A DNA stretch of 24,976 bases. It comes from Porogramme epimiltina. Lineage: Eukaryota; Basidiomycota; Agaricomycetes; Polyporales; Polyporaceae. Shown here one piece after another: positions 10,829 through 21,107 of the stretch (position 1 is its first letter; each line of letters begins with the position of its first letter). The DNA is taken from contig FTLJ01000966.1 of NCBI GenBank assembly GCA_900155495.1, forward strand, positions 1 through 24,976, given 5' to 3'. Below the pieces are notes generated by a model. It was not told the origin of the DNA and ran no database searches. It saw nothing but the letters and a program-made list of their open reading frames with translations. The position numbers and the translations under genes are program-made.

Positions 10829-12143
10829 AGTGCTTGGCCTGCCGGTTGTTCAACGTAGTGGTAGGGAGTCAACGTTCAACGTTCAACGCCGGAGTTTCGA
10901 TGCACGATGGTTGAACGGTGGGAAACTGACGTTTAGCGTATTAGACCCCCCTCGTGCCCGGGACTGGATCACGGATAGTAGACAAGACGGGGGCATGTCA
11001 TAGATCACCGCACGCCTCCGAAGCATAATGCATAAAGGATTGAGCCACGGCTAAAGAGCGGTGAGGAGGCCATTACCTAGGAACCATTGAGTGAGTAGTA
11101 AGCATAGAAGGCTGCTTAGATGTCCAAGCATATTTGGGGGGTTGGGGCATCATCAGGGTCTGAAGCGATCACTGGATATGTCTTATCCGAGTTTAAAATC
11201 TCCCACGCCCGGCACCGCGACGCTAATCTCGGGGCCTTGCAGTGCCACACTGCCACTGACTCGTAGTGACTTCCCGTCCGAGATCCATTGCCCCGGGCCC
11301 CATTCCGAGTGCGGTGCTCACACATCAGCGCTTCAGCGCTCAGCGCTCAGCGCGTGCACTCGCTACGCCGCGTCCCTCGTCTGAGCCACTCCTAGTTCTC
11401 CCCGCAGTCTTTCTGGTGGACGGAGACCCCTGCAGCTAGAGCTCTGAGAACACTTTAAGTAGGAGTGGAGCTTGACTCGGAGACGGGCAACATGTTAGCA
11501 CTTACCGTGTTTGTCAATATCCTATTGAGAAAGGGCTGTGAAGTTGATCATTGTAGTACATGCGGCTCACGCACACGGTGCACTCGCCTTGGAATAGTTC
11601 CAAGACACCACAAGGGGGCCGCCTAAGTGCTATGCGTGATCTTGGCATGTGCAGCGTTGCTAAGAGCTGGAGGGGGTGGAGATTACCGCGTTCCTCCCTT
11701 AGGGTCGACCTGCAAGTCCCATAGCGACAGCGACTTCCACTACCACATTCATCTCACAATCGGCCGGTGTACCGTGTGATAGTGCTACCCGTGCTCGACA
11801 ACAGGCTAGGCTAGGACGGCTTGAGCTTCCCTCCTTGCTCTCTCCTCCCCCCCATTCAACGCAGTAGCGTCAAATGAGTAAGCAGTGAGAAATACACTGT
11901 TTCACATAACTAGTAGAACGCTCGCATCGTGCTCCTCCAGCAATGTGGACACCCAAACAAAGAGTAAGCGAACAACAACGCACCATAAGAACTATCCACG
12001 AAGGAATAATGCATATCTACGTTGATAACGCGTGCGGAGAAGCGTACCCCAAAGTTGTACCGATGATGCACTTTAGTTTCCAAGAAAGTATGACAGTATA
12101 CCCTACCCGAGGTCCGCTCCACCTACAACACATCCCGAGAAAG
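10829..12143. other. EH1-EH2 spacer: EH1 promoter block and EH2 3' flank
   Basis: No supported gene. From 10829 to about 11220 the sequence aligns with the region upstream of every other EH gene. It includes GCATCATCAGGGTCTGA at 11148-11164 and a GATA-type CTTATC at 11182-11187. From about 11397 to 11860 it aligns in order, with deletions, to the EH2-EH3 spacer; examples are tgttgatcattg-like sequence near 11545 against 14660 and a gagcttc-containing block near 11822 against 15368. An 8-base unit (CAGCGCTT/CAGCGCT) is repeated about four times at 11325-11353. TTCACATAACTAGTA at 11901-11915 belongs to the shared 3' flank of EH2. Confidence 0.5.
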
Positions 12144-13832
12144 TCACGCGTACCCGTTCTTCCCAGGCACTACTCCAAATGCACCTCCGCCCTTGCCGTA
12201 CATCTTTCTCATGTCCCCCGCCAACGCATCTGGCCTCTCAAATGCGGCAAAGTGTCCACCTTTCTCGTGCTCGCCCGTGAACACCAGCTTCCCGAGCATG
12301 TGCGCCCAACTGCGTGCATGTTGTCAGCAGGGTAGGCAGCAACAGAATCATAGAGGAGGAAACGCACGATTTTGGGAAGCGAATGAGCTCCCCCGGGAAG
12401 TACGACACGCCGACGGGGACGTTCGTCCACTTGACGTCATCAAGCATGCCGATCTTCGTACCGCCTCCTGAGATTTCGTAGTAGATACGAAGGGATGCGG
12501 CAGGGCCTGCGCGGGAGAACCAGTACACGGAGATCCACTTCAAAACTAATGCGATCAGATAGCATAAGCATCACACGGCCACGCTCTAGTACTGCTAAGG
12601 GGACACCCCGCGACTCACCTTCGTCATCCGTCCAAGGATACTCGTCTGTCCAGCCGACCAACTTCTCGTAGATCCATGCGAGAAGGCCTACGGGTGAGTC
12701 CGCAAGGCCATATCCAAGCGTCTGTGGTTTCGTAGCCTGTTCTTGCATGTACCCGGAACCCTTGACAAAAAACTGTTGGGTATAGAGGAAACCTTCCTTC
12801 GTAGCGCGGTCGAACGGCACGGTCAAGAGGCCGAGGAAGAGGAGCGGATTGGAGAACAGCCTCGGCTGGGGAGTCCTGCGAGACATGGTCAGTTCTTATA
12901 GCCTGGTATAAGGATAAGAGGGACGTACAGTGGCATGTTGGTGTGCCACGCCTTGACATGCTTGTGTCCGTGCAAGCCTACGGTGTGGGCGCCTACCTAT
13001 AACAGGCCTCGTGTTAGCTTCGGCCCGCAAGAAAGCTGTGGAACGATTCGAAGACGGCTGCAGTTTCCAACAGTAAAACCATTGAATGCAAATAGTTGTA
13101 CACGAACCATGTGGCCCCAATCCCCTCCCTGGTAGACTAAACATGACGTCAGCTCCACGTAGCGACCAGTAACAGGGTGATAGCAACACCAACCATACTC
13201 GTGATAGCCTAAAGACAACATAAGTTTGTTCATGACCTAACGAAGAGTGAGATCAGATTGTAGGCTAGAAAAGGCTGCAATTGCGTACTTCTGCAAACTG
13301 AGGACCTGCGAAGCCAGGTGTCTTCGGCGCCTCTGAGAACCCAAACCCCGGAAGGCTCGGGGCTACAACGTGGAAGCTAGGATGGTCCGTGGAGCTCGCA
13401 GTCAGGAGCGGGAGCATCTTCTCCACCTCCAGGAAGTGGCCAGGCCCTGTAAGCACGCTAGCTTCAACACAATCCATGCCTCAAGACTGCTCACTTACAT
13501 CCGTGCACGAACAGCAACGGGATCGCGTTCGCGACCTCGCTCTTCTTGTGCACATAGTGGATATTCAGCGTTCCGAAGCCCTCGACGTCGATGTCGCGGG
13601 TGAACATGGGCAGCGCGTTGATCTCTACCTCGGTCTTGCGCCAGTCGAACCCCTCCTTCCAGCGCGCAGCGAGCCTCTTGACGTCCGTGAGGGGCGCGCC
13701 GTAGTCCCAGGCAGCGCCATCGAGCTCGTCGGGGAAGCGAACAAGGTCGAGCTTTGCGCGAAGGAGGGCGAGGGCGTCGTCGGAGACAGCGACAGCGAAG
13801 GGCTTCTCGGAGCTGGTGCTAGAGTCGGCCAT
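12144..13832 (-). CDS. Epoxide hydrolase EH2 (EPHX1-type)
   Basis: Predicted 410 residues. Exons in transcript order: 13499-13832, 13289-13446, 13194-13236, 13108-13136, 12929-12996, 12619-12875, 12368-12545, 12144-12309; frame is kept throughout. HGWPG, QGGDWG (Asp184), SGYMQ (Tyr253), RIYYE (Tyr319), FPGEL (Glu349) and GGHFAA (His375) are all intact, so an active enzyme is expected. It is close to EH1: both have TPQPRLFSN after the KAWHTNMPL segment and AKLDLVRF in the N-terminal domain. An in-frame ATG exists 51 bases upstream (13883). I prefer [10 protein letters not shown] because the extension is not conserved and lies where a conserved leader intron (13843-13936, GTAAGT to CAG) is predicted. 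Intron 3 contains TGACGTCA at 13144-13151. Substrate is unknown. Confidence 0.93.
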
Positions 13833-15829
13833 AGTGCTGGGTCTGCCGGGTGTTCGTAATGGTATGGAGTCAACGTTCAACACCGGAACTTCGACGCACG
13901 ATGGTGGGCATTGAACGGTACCGGTGAGAGACTTACGTTTAGCGTATTAGACCTCCCTCGTGCCCGGGGCTGAATCTCATGATGGATGAACCGAGTAGAC
14001 AAGATGGGCTCATGTCGTAAACCAATGCATGCATCCGAAGCATAAACGATTGAATCATGCCCAAAGGGCAGTGAGGAAGCCATTACCTAGGACTGGCAGG
14101 TGAAAGGCAAGGAGTAAGGCGCCGGCATACAGAGAATTACGTATACTTGAGTCTATCTGGGAAGCGTTGGGACATCATCGGGGTCTGAAAAAAGATAATT
14201 AGATGTGTCTTATCGATATCTGAGTTCAAACTCTCCCACACCAGACCCGGGCTCGGGGCCCGGCGCCGCCGTGACCCGTCGTCCCTTCCTTGATCTGAAG
14301 TATCCACACATCCGTACTCGCTGCTCAGCGTCCCTCACCCGAGCTAGCTCCTAGTCCTCCGTGCAGTTATCTAACAGAGAGCCCTGCATCCACAACACCC
14401 TACCAATGCCTAATATCAACCTCCAAGTGCTACCTTTAGCAGCATGAAAAGTTATTTCCCCATCCCTCTCTCGCGACTGCCGAAGATTCCGAACGACATT
14501 TATACGAACTTGGAGCAACTTGGAGTCCTGAGCTCCCGAGCTCGAACATGGGAACGCACTAAGGAAGAGTGGAGCTTAGGACGGCCGCTGCCATCGCGGA
14601 CGGGCAGGGCCAGCATGTTAGGGTGCGTGTCAATGTACTGTTGACAAAAGGTTGCGAGGCTGATCATTGCGGTATATGCAGCTCTGCTCTGGAACCGTTC
14701 CGACACATCATGAGAATAAGGAGATCACCTGGTTGCTGTGCGCGATGTTGGCATATACGGCACCGCTGATAGTTGGAGGTGGCGGATATTGACGTGTTTG
14801 TGGCTCGAACGCGTCGAACTGAGTGCCTCCATGCGAGAGCATCCTCGAAAAGCTCGCTCTAGGGTTAAACATACAATGCTTGTGTAGGTTCCTCTTGCGA
14901 GGGCTGCCGAGACGGCTGAGAACTCAGTTGAGGATATCGCTATCCAACGTCCTTCTCCCGACATCCCACTCTCAGCTTACCCGCGTGACCGAACGCAGTC
15001 TGGCGAGCTCATATTCCGATAGCCATGCGTTGTATGTATCTATGTGCGGACCTATCAATTGTACCACTCCCTCACTGCGTTCTAATCTACCTCCTACTGA
15101 ATGCCCGAGCGAACGCAACTTTGGCGAGCCTTAAGCTTCGCGCCTCACCCGCACAAAGCCATGCGTAAGTCCTGTATGAGCCCAGTAACAACAGACTACT
15201 ACAAGCAGCTCCGCACTACCAAACACCCACGCCTCTGCCCTACACTATCATAATCGCACTCGTGGCATACGACCCACCCAAGCACACTTCCGAAACTTCG
15301 AAGACGCCTAACGCCTGCGTAAGGGCGCCGCTACCTGCACTTCGCACGGGCCTGGGCTAAGCCGATTCGAGCTTCTATCCTTGCTACCTTACTCGCAGTG
15401 ACAGATAGAGAATCAGGAGCGCAAAGTCTTACACTAAGGTGTCGTGACGAGCCTGAGCCTTGTTGTGACGGGAAGCACACTTGATGAGGATATCGTCGCT
15501 GCAGCCAGCTGGCACGCAGTTGCTTTAGCATGCAAGCCCTACTGATATATTTCCGAGGACGTGCCATCGACGGTGCATCGCGAGAAACGCTAGGGCTCCG
15601 CATGAGCGGTCGGGCAAAGGGTGAGTGACATTACTTCACATAACTAGTACAACGCTGATATCGTGCTGCTCCAGCAATGTGGACACCCAAAGAGAGAACA
15701 TACAACAATGGCCCACAAGGGGTTGGTTGACAACGCGGGCGGAAACGCGCGCACCAAACGTGATACCAATGAAGTACTACAGCATACCATACTCGAGGTC
15801 CGCTCCACCTACAACACAATCCGAGAAAC
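13833..15829. other. EH2-EH3 spacer (2 kb), homologous to the EH5 right flank
   Basis: This is the longest spacer, with no intact gene. 13833-14240 is the EH2 promoter block: leader intron, CATCATCGGGGTCTGA at 14173-14188 and CTTATC at 14209-14214. From about 14440 to 15330 it is collinear with 23440-24280, the flank between EH5 and the right-hand membrane-protein gene. Anchors include CAGTTGAGGA 14925 against CAGTCGAGGA 23943, CAGTCTG 14996 against 23978, and GTTGTATGT 15029 against 24027. The homology reaches into the coding end of that gene (separate pseudogene entry). From about 15550 to 15660 it matches the spacer before EH4 (20760-20870), including TTCACATAACTAGTAC at 15635; this is EH3 3' flank. 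Confidence 0.6.
15240..15326 (-). pseudogene. Relic of the 3' end of the right-hand membrane-protein gene
   Basis: On the minus strand the last 16 codons read VCLGGS, nine diverged codons, then a stop at 15240-15242. The intact gene at 24213 ends VCLGGS, nine codons, then a stop, with exactly the same length. Upstream, relic residues ALGVFEVSE align with GLGIFAS of the intact gene, after which similarity fades near 15320. DNA match is 17 of 19 over 15269-15287 against 24242-24260. No start or upstream exons are present, so this is a passenger carried by EH duplication and not a gene. Confidence 0.75.
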
Positions 15830-17520
15830 TCACGCGTACCCGCTCTTCCCAGGCACAACCCCAAACGCACCACCACCCCTGCCATACATCTTCCTGAGGT
15901 CTCCCGCCAACGCCTCCGGCTGTTCAAATGCGGCAAAGTGCCCGCCCTTGTCGTGCTCGCCTGTGAACACCAACTCCCCTAGCATGCGTGCCCAACTATG
16001 TACACGCCGTCAGTAGCAGAAAGATCCGACGGAGATGGCGAAGAGGCAGACGCACGACTTCGGGAGGCGAAGGACCTCCCCGGGGAAATGCGACACTCCG
16101 ACGGGGACATTGGTCCACTTGACGTTATCGAGCATGCCGGTCTTAGTACCGCCTCCCGACATCTCGTAGTAGATACGGAGGGATGCGGCAGGGCCTGCGC
16201 GGGAGAACCAATACACAGAGATCCACTTAAGGACTAACGTGCAACATTCAGCATCGAACGGTAGCGCTGAAGTATCTCCAAACCCACCTTCATCATCCGT
16301 CCAGGGATAATCGTCGGTCCAGCCCACCAACTTCTCGTAGATCCACGCAAGGAGACCCACAGGCGAGTCAGCGAGACCGTATCCGAGCGTCTGAGGCTTT
16401 GTAGACTGTTCGTGCGTGTATCCGGAGCCTTTAATAACAAACTGTTGTGTGCTAGCGAAACCCTCCTTGGCAGCGCGGTCGAACGGGACAGTTAAAAGAC
16501 TGAGGAAGAGAAGCGGGTTGGAGAACAGCTTCGGTTGGGGAACCCTAAGCTGTAGCATTAGTCCTATACGCCTAGCAGAACGACCAGAGAGGCGTACAGT
16601 AGTATGTTTGTGTGCCATGCCTTGACATGCTTATGTCCGTGCAAGCCTACAGTGAAAGCGCCTATCTATAAAACGTCTCAAGTTAGCTGCAGCCCACTAG
16701 ACAGCCGTAGATTAGACTCGAAAACGAATGTGGTCTCTGTAAAAGGCCTGGAAAGGGGACTTTGTATACAAGCAGATGGACACGAACTATGTGGCCCCAA
16801 TCTCCTCCCTGGTACACTGAACATGACGTCAGCTACACGCCGAAAGGCAAGCATCGGGGTAACAGCGACACTGACCATATTCATTGTAACCCAAAGACAA
16901 CATAAGCTTGTTCATGACCTAGTATGAAGCCGGTTCAGAATGTCGAAGGGAAAGGAAGATGGTTCGACTGCGCACCTCTGCAAACTGAGGGCCAGCGAAC
17001 CCAGGCTTCTTCGGCGCCTCCGAGAACCCAAACCCCGGAAGGCTCGGGACCACGACATGAAAGCTAGGATTGCCCGAAGGGCTCGCAGTAAGGAGAGGGA
17101 GTATCTTCTCCACCTCCAGGAAGTGTCCCGGCCCTGTAGGTGCAATAATATAGCAAAAGCCATCCCTCAAACCGCGGCCAACTCACATCCATGCACGAAC
17201 AGGAGCGGGATCGCGTTCGCGACCTCACTCTTCTTGTGCACGTAGTGAACATTCAACTTCCCGAAACCTTCGATGTCGATGTCGCGGGTGAACATGGGCA
17301 GCGTGTTGATCTCCGCCTCCGTCTTGCGCCAGTCGAACCCCTCCTTCCAGCGCCCGACGAGCCTCTTCACGTCCGCGAGGGGCGCGCCATAGTCCCATCC
17401 TGCGCCATCGAGCTCGTCGGGAAAGCGGACGGTGTCGAGCTTTAAGCGGAGGAGGGCCAGGGCGTCGTCAGGGACGGCGATAGTGAAGGGCTGCTCAGAA
17501 CTGGTGCTTGAGTCAGCCAT
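15830..17520 (-). CDS. Epoxide hydrolase EH3 (EPHX1-type)
   Basis: Predicted 410 residues. Exons in transcript order: 17187-17520, 16976-17133, 16876-16918, 16788-16816, 16598-16665, 16288-16544, 16056-16233, 15830-15995. All active-site motifs are present: HGWPG, QGGDWG (Asp184), KGSGYT (Tyr253), RIYYE (Tyr319), FPGEV (Glu349) and GGHFAA (His375). After KAWHTN it has ILLVPQPKL, like EH5 and unlike the MPLTPQPRL of EH1/EH2. Start is [10 protein letters not shown] at 17520. A leader intron at about 17530-17631 is predicted; upstream of it ATG CTC AAC reads in frame into the gene after splicing and would add MLNRSA, so an alternative start is possible. Its promoter lacks the CATCATCGGGGTCTGA element of the other four, but has two TGACGTCA sites at 18023-18040 and a retroposon-like insertion, so its regulation may differ. 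Confidence 0.93.
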
Positions 17521-18022
17521 AGCGCTGCGCTGCTCGTGCTGAGTGTTAGTGATGGTAAGGAGTCAACGTTTCGGCGTTCGACACCCGGGCTTTAGCACTG
17601 AATGGCGGTCCTGAAACGGTGGGAGACTTACGTTGAGCATATTAGGCTTCAGCCCTCGCCGTGTCTGGGACTGGTTCGCGGGCCCGCCGGGTGAATAGAC
17701 AAGATGAGGTCATGTCAGGAATCAATACATTCATCCTGAGTACAGATGATTGAGCGCCGATTGCAAGACGCGCAAAGGGCAGCAAAGAGTCCATTATCCA
17801 TTACCTTAATCCGAGTGAAGGGTGAGTGGTCAGTATGAAGAGGGGTCGACATCGACAATGAGTGGGCAAGACCTAGTCCGAGTCCGACATGGCATTCCAG
17901 AAGATGGCTCTTAATCGGGAGCTAAAAATCATCTGTCTATATGCTACTTATCTGAGTTTGAAACGCCCAATACCGGAAGCCGGGAGCCGGGAGCTTGCAA
18001 CCTCGCGCTGACACGCTGCAGA

Positions 18023-18040
18023 TGACGTCAGATGACGTCA
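18023..18040. promoter_or_regulatory. Doubled CRE-like site, TGACGTCA x2 with 10-bp period
   Basis: Two exact TGACGTCA palindromes at 18023-18030 and 18033-18040 lie one helical turn apart, inside a perfect 10-base direct repeat (GATGACGTCA). They are about 500 bases upstream of the EH3 start. ATF/CREB-type bZIP factors bind this octamer in fungi; binding here is inferred. Confidence 0.5.
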
Positions 18041-18075
18041 GACGAACTGAGGTGCCCTGGACTTCAGCCCGTCTT

Positions 18076-18227
18076 GAGCTTGAACCTCATCACCCAGACA
18101 TTCTTTATTAGGCTGCTACCTACACAGTACGGCCCCACCCGCCCTGGCTCCGCCGCGGGACCTCATGTACGTACGGAACGAGGATACAATACACCCGTTT
18201 GACCCAAAAAAAAGAGCTTGAACCTCA
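18076..18227. mobile_element. Short retroposon-like insertion with 14-bp target-site duplication
   Basis: GAGCTTGAACCTCA occurs exactly at 18076-18089 and again at 18214-18227. The 124 bases between them end in an eight-A run directly before the second copy. This order (target repeat, body, A tail, target repeat) is the pattern left by reverse-transcribed RNA inserted with LINE machinery. The body has no open frame, and I see no tRNA-type promoter boxes. A chance 14-base repeat at this distance is very unlikely, but the element family is unknown. Confidence 0.5.
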
Positions 18228-18664
18228 ACAGCAATTCCTCTTTTTCGGCCGTTGTCGTCGTCTTCGCTCGGTCGTGTCATCACTGTTTCTCTGATTCTAC
18301 TCCGCGAGATCTACTCGGTGCGCGGTATCCCCAAGTCCGGGTCAAATCAGCTCCCAATCCTCCCCCGTCCTCCGTTCTGCGGAGGGCGTCTGAACCTTGA
18401 GGCTGTATGATGGTCTAATATCGACCCTCAGGCGTTGTTTGTCATGCAATACTACTCACCAGCGTGCCGGCAGATGCTGGAGAGTTTAGCCAACGTTGAC
18501 ATAAACTGGATCAACATGGGTCACTGAGTCGTTCCGCGAGATCATATATGGGAGTACTCCTGGTGAAGGAGTGGTTGAGGGAGGTAGCCTCAAGGAATAC
18601 CACCGAGAACGTCACCACATACGCCACCCGAGGGCCACGCGAGCTAGAACACCCTACTATAGAC

Positions 18665-20320
18665 TCACGCGTATCCGTTCTTCCCCAGAACTACCCCAAA
18701 CGCACCCCCACCCTTGCCATACATCTTCTTTAGGTCCCCCGCGAGCGCGTCCGGCTGCTCAAATGCGGCAAAGTGCCCGCCCTTGTCGTGCTCGCCCGTG
18801 AACACCAAATTCCCAAGCATATGCGCCCAACTAGGTGCACGCTGTCAGCTAGATAGTACTCGATGCGATGATGATGTAGGGTAATACGCACGATTTCGGG
18901 AGGCGAATGAGCTCCCCTGGGAAATACGACACGCCGACAGGGACGTTTGTCCATTTGACGCCGTCGAGTGTACTGCTCTTCGTACCTCCTTCCGACATCT
19001 CGTAGTAGATGCGGAGGGATGCAGCGGGGCCGGCACGAGAGAACCAGTACACCGAAATCCACTTAAGGACTACGGTATCGTGATCACCATTGAGCGGTAG
19101 CGCTTACGTATCCTAAGAGGATCTCAAGACTCACCTTTGTCGTCCGTCCAGGGATACTTGTCTGTCCAGCCGACTAACTTCTCGTAGATCCATGCGAGAA
19201 GGCCCACGGGCGAGTCCGCGAGGCTATACCCGAGTGTCTGAGGCTTCGTACACTGTTGACGTCTGTATCCTGAACCTTTGATGAAGAACTGTTGGGTAGT
19301 CGTGAAACCCTCCTTAGAAGCGCGGTCGAAACGCGCGGTTAAGAGGCCGAGGAAAAGAAGGGGGTTGGAAAACAGTCTCGGCTGGGGGACCCTGGGATGT
19401 AACATGAGTACTGAACACAGATCAGAGGATGGGAGAGACATACAATAGTACGTTTGTGTGCCATGCCTTGACGTGCTTGTGTCCGTGCAGCTGTACAGTG
19501 TAAGCGCCTAGCTATACTCCGCCTCATGTCAGCCGTATATCCGACCTGCGACTGGGAGCTCCTAGATCCAAGCAGTTGCACACTTACTATATGACCCCAA
19601 TCCCCTCCCTGGTACACTGAATATGAAGTCAGCTACACGCAGAGCGGCAAGCATCAGGGTAGCAGCAACGCTTACCATACTCGTTATAACCTAGAGACAA
19701 CATAAGTTTGTTTAGGACCTGATAGAATGTAAGTTCAGATTGTCAAGGAGATAGGAACCTGCCGCGACGATGTACCTCTGCAAACTGAGGCCCTGCGAAC
19801 CCAGGTATTTTCGGCGCTTCTGAGAATCCAAACCCCGGAAGGCTCGGAGCCACAACGTGAAAACTGGGATGGTCTGGAGAGCTCGCGGTCAGGAGCGGGA
19901 GCATCTTCTCAACCTCTAGAAAGTGACCCGGCCCTATGAATGCCCTAACATCAGCAAATGTCACGTCTCCCAAATACCTCACTCACATCCATGCACAAAC
20001 AGCAGCGGGATTGCGTTCGCGACTTCGCTCTTCTTGTGGACGTAGTGGATATTCAGTGTGCCGAAACCCTCGACATCGATGTCGCGCGTGAACATGGGCA
20101 GCGCGTTGATCTCTGCCTCCGTCTTGCGCCAGTCGAACTCGTCCTTCCAGCGCGCAGTGAGCCTCTTCACGTCCGCGAGGGGTGTACCGTAGTCCCAGCC
20201 TGCACCTTCGAGCTCGTCGGGAAAGCGGATGAGGTCGAGCTTTGCGCGGAGGATGGCCAGGGCGTCGTCGGAGACAGCGACAGTGAAGGGCTTCTCGGAA
20301 CTAGAGCCAGCATCGGACAT
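18665..20320 (-). CDS. Epoxide hydrolase EH4 (EPHX1-type)
   Basis: Predicted 410 residues. Exons in transcript order: 19987-20320, 19776-19933, 19676-19718, 19588-19616, 19444-19511, 19135-19391, 18892-19069, 18665-18830. Active-site motifs are complete: HGWPG, QGGDWG (Asp184), KGSGYR (Tyr253), RIYYE (Tyr319), FPGEL (Glu349) and GGHFAA (His375). Its N-terminus, MSDAGSSSEK, and the PDELEGAGW segment are the most divergent among the copies. It shares QCTKPQ after the cap tyrosine with EH5, and its first intron is nearly the same as that of EH5, so these two are sisters or have exchanged sequence. An in-frame ATG 45 bases upstream (20365) was not chosen because the extension is unlike that of other copies. 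Intron 3 has TGAAGTCA where EH2, EH3 and EH5 have TGACGTCA. Confidence 0.92.
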
Positions 20321-21107
20321 GTTGCTTTTACCGTGTGCTGATGACGGTAGGGAGTCAACATCCAACGCTCGTGTTTCGACGCTCGATGGTGGTCATTGAG
20401 CGGTGAGAGACGTACGTACGCTTAGCATATTAGGTTCGCCTCATGTCTAGGCCTGGGTTGCGAGTGAAATTTAAATAGAGAAGATGAGTTTATGATCAAT
20501 GTATGCTCTGTACGTATGGATGACTGAGCACGGATTATGTGGCGCCCAAAGCGGCCATTTCCTAGGCATAGGTGGAGGGCGAGTATTAAGTACTGAGTTC
20601 GGCGAGAGAGAGAGAGACTGACGGCCCTCGGAAGACGAGATCAGAGTTCACTGCTGAGATATCTAGAGGTGTTGATTATTCGGAGACATCATCGGGGTCT
20701 GAAATAAGTCAATACATATATCTTATCTGAGCTTGAAACGGCGCCCCTTCTAACGACGTGCTGCTGTACCATCATGCCGTCGACGGTGTGTCAGAGGAAA
20801 CGGTAGAGCTCAGCATGAGCATTTGGGCTGATATAGGTGAGCGATATTGCTTCACATAACTTGTACTACATAGACATCATACCAGCCAGCGACGTAGATC
20901 TGCAATATATGGACCAGCGCATAACAACGCTCCATAAGAAACATCCACAAGGGGATGGTGTCTCTGTTGATAACGCGGGCAGAGATGCACGCCCCTAAAG
21001 TGATGTTGATGGTGTGCTATGGTTTTTAGGGAATTGCATGGAGAACGTTACAACATACCCTAGCCGAGGCTCACGCAGCACGCTACCTAGAGCGCCCTCC
21101 TAGAGAC
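20321..21107. other. EH4-EH5 spacer: EH4 promoter block and EH5 3' flank
   Basis: This is the shortest spacer, with no supported gene. The EH4 promoter includes ACATCATCGGGGTCTGA at 20686-20702 and CTTATC at 20722-20727. A (GA)7 microsatellite lies at 20604-20617. From about 20760 the sequence matches the EH3 3' flank (15550-15660), including CATCGACGGTG-like sequence and TTCACATAACTTGTAC at 20851. The rest up to 21107 is the EH5 3' flank. Spacer sequence homologous to the long EH5 right flank is absent, so EH4 came from a shorter unit or lost that part. Confidence 0.5.

Larger units (their letters stand above)
17521..18664. other. EH3-EH4 spacer: altered EH3 promoter and EH4 3' flank
   Basis: No supported gene. 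The EH3 leader and proximal promoter (17521-17960) align with the other copies up to a CTTATC at 17947-17952. The neighbouring CATCATCGGGGTCTGA element is not found. Beyond lie a doubled CRE (18023-18040), a retroposon-like insertion (18076-18227), and a block at about 18340-18400 that aligns with the EH5 right flank at 23330-23375 (GTCAAATCAGCTCCC against GTCAAATCAACTCCC). About 18600-18664 is the 3' flank of EH4. Confidence 0.5.

Noticed and set aside
10499..10858. Plus-strand open frames over EH exons 1 (also at 13389, 19958 and 22437)
   Set aside because: They recur in every copy because the GC-rich antisense of exon 1 happens to lack stops; they have no independent motif.
12432..12439. 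TGACGTCA in EH2 exon 7 as a regulatory site
   Set aside because: It lies in coding sequence for DDVK and is not shared by the other copies.
13833..13883. In-frame upstream ATGs before EH2 (13883), EH4 (20365) and EH5 (22847) as true starts
   Set aside because: The extensions differ between copies, EH1 has a stop at the same place, and the segment coincides with a predicted leader intron.
20760..20870. Possible short exon in the conserved block before EH4
   Set aside because: The block is shared with 15550-15660, but differences between the two do not keep a common frame; it fits non-coding 3' flank.
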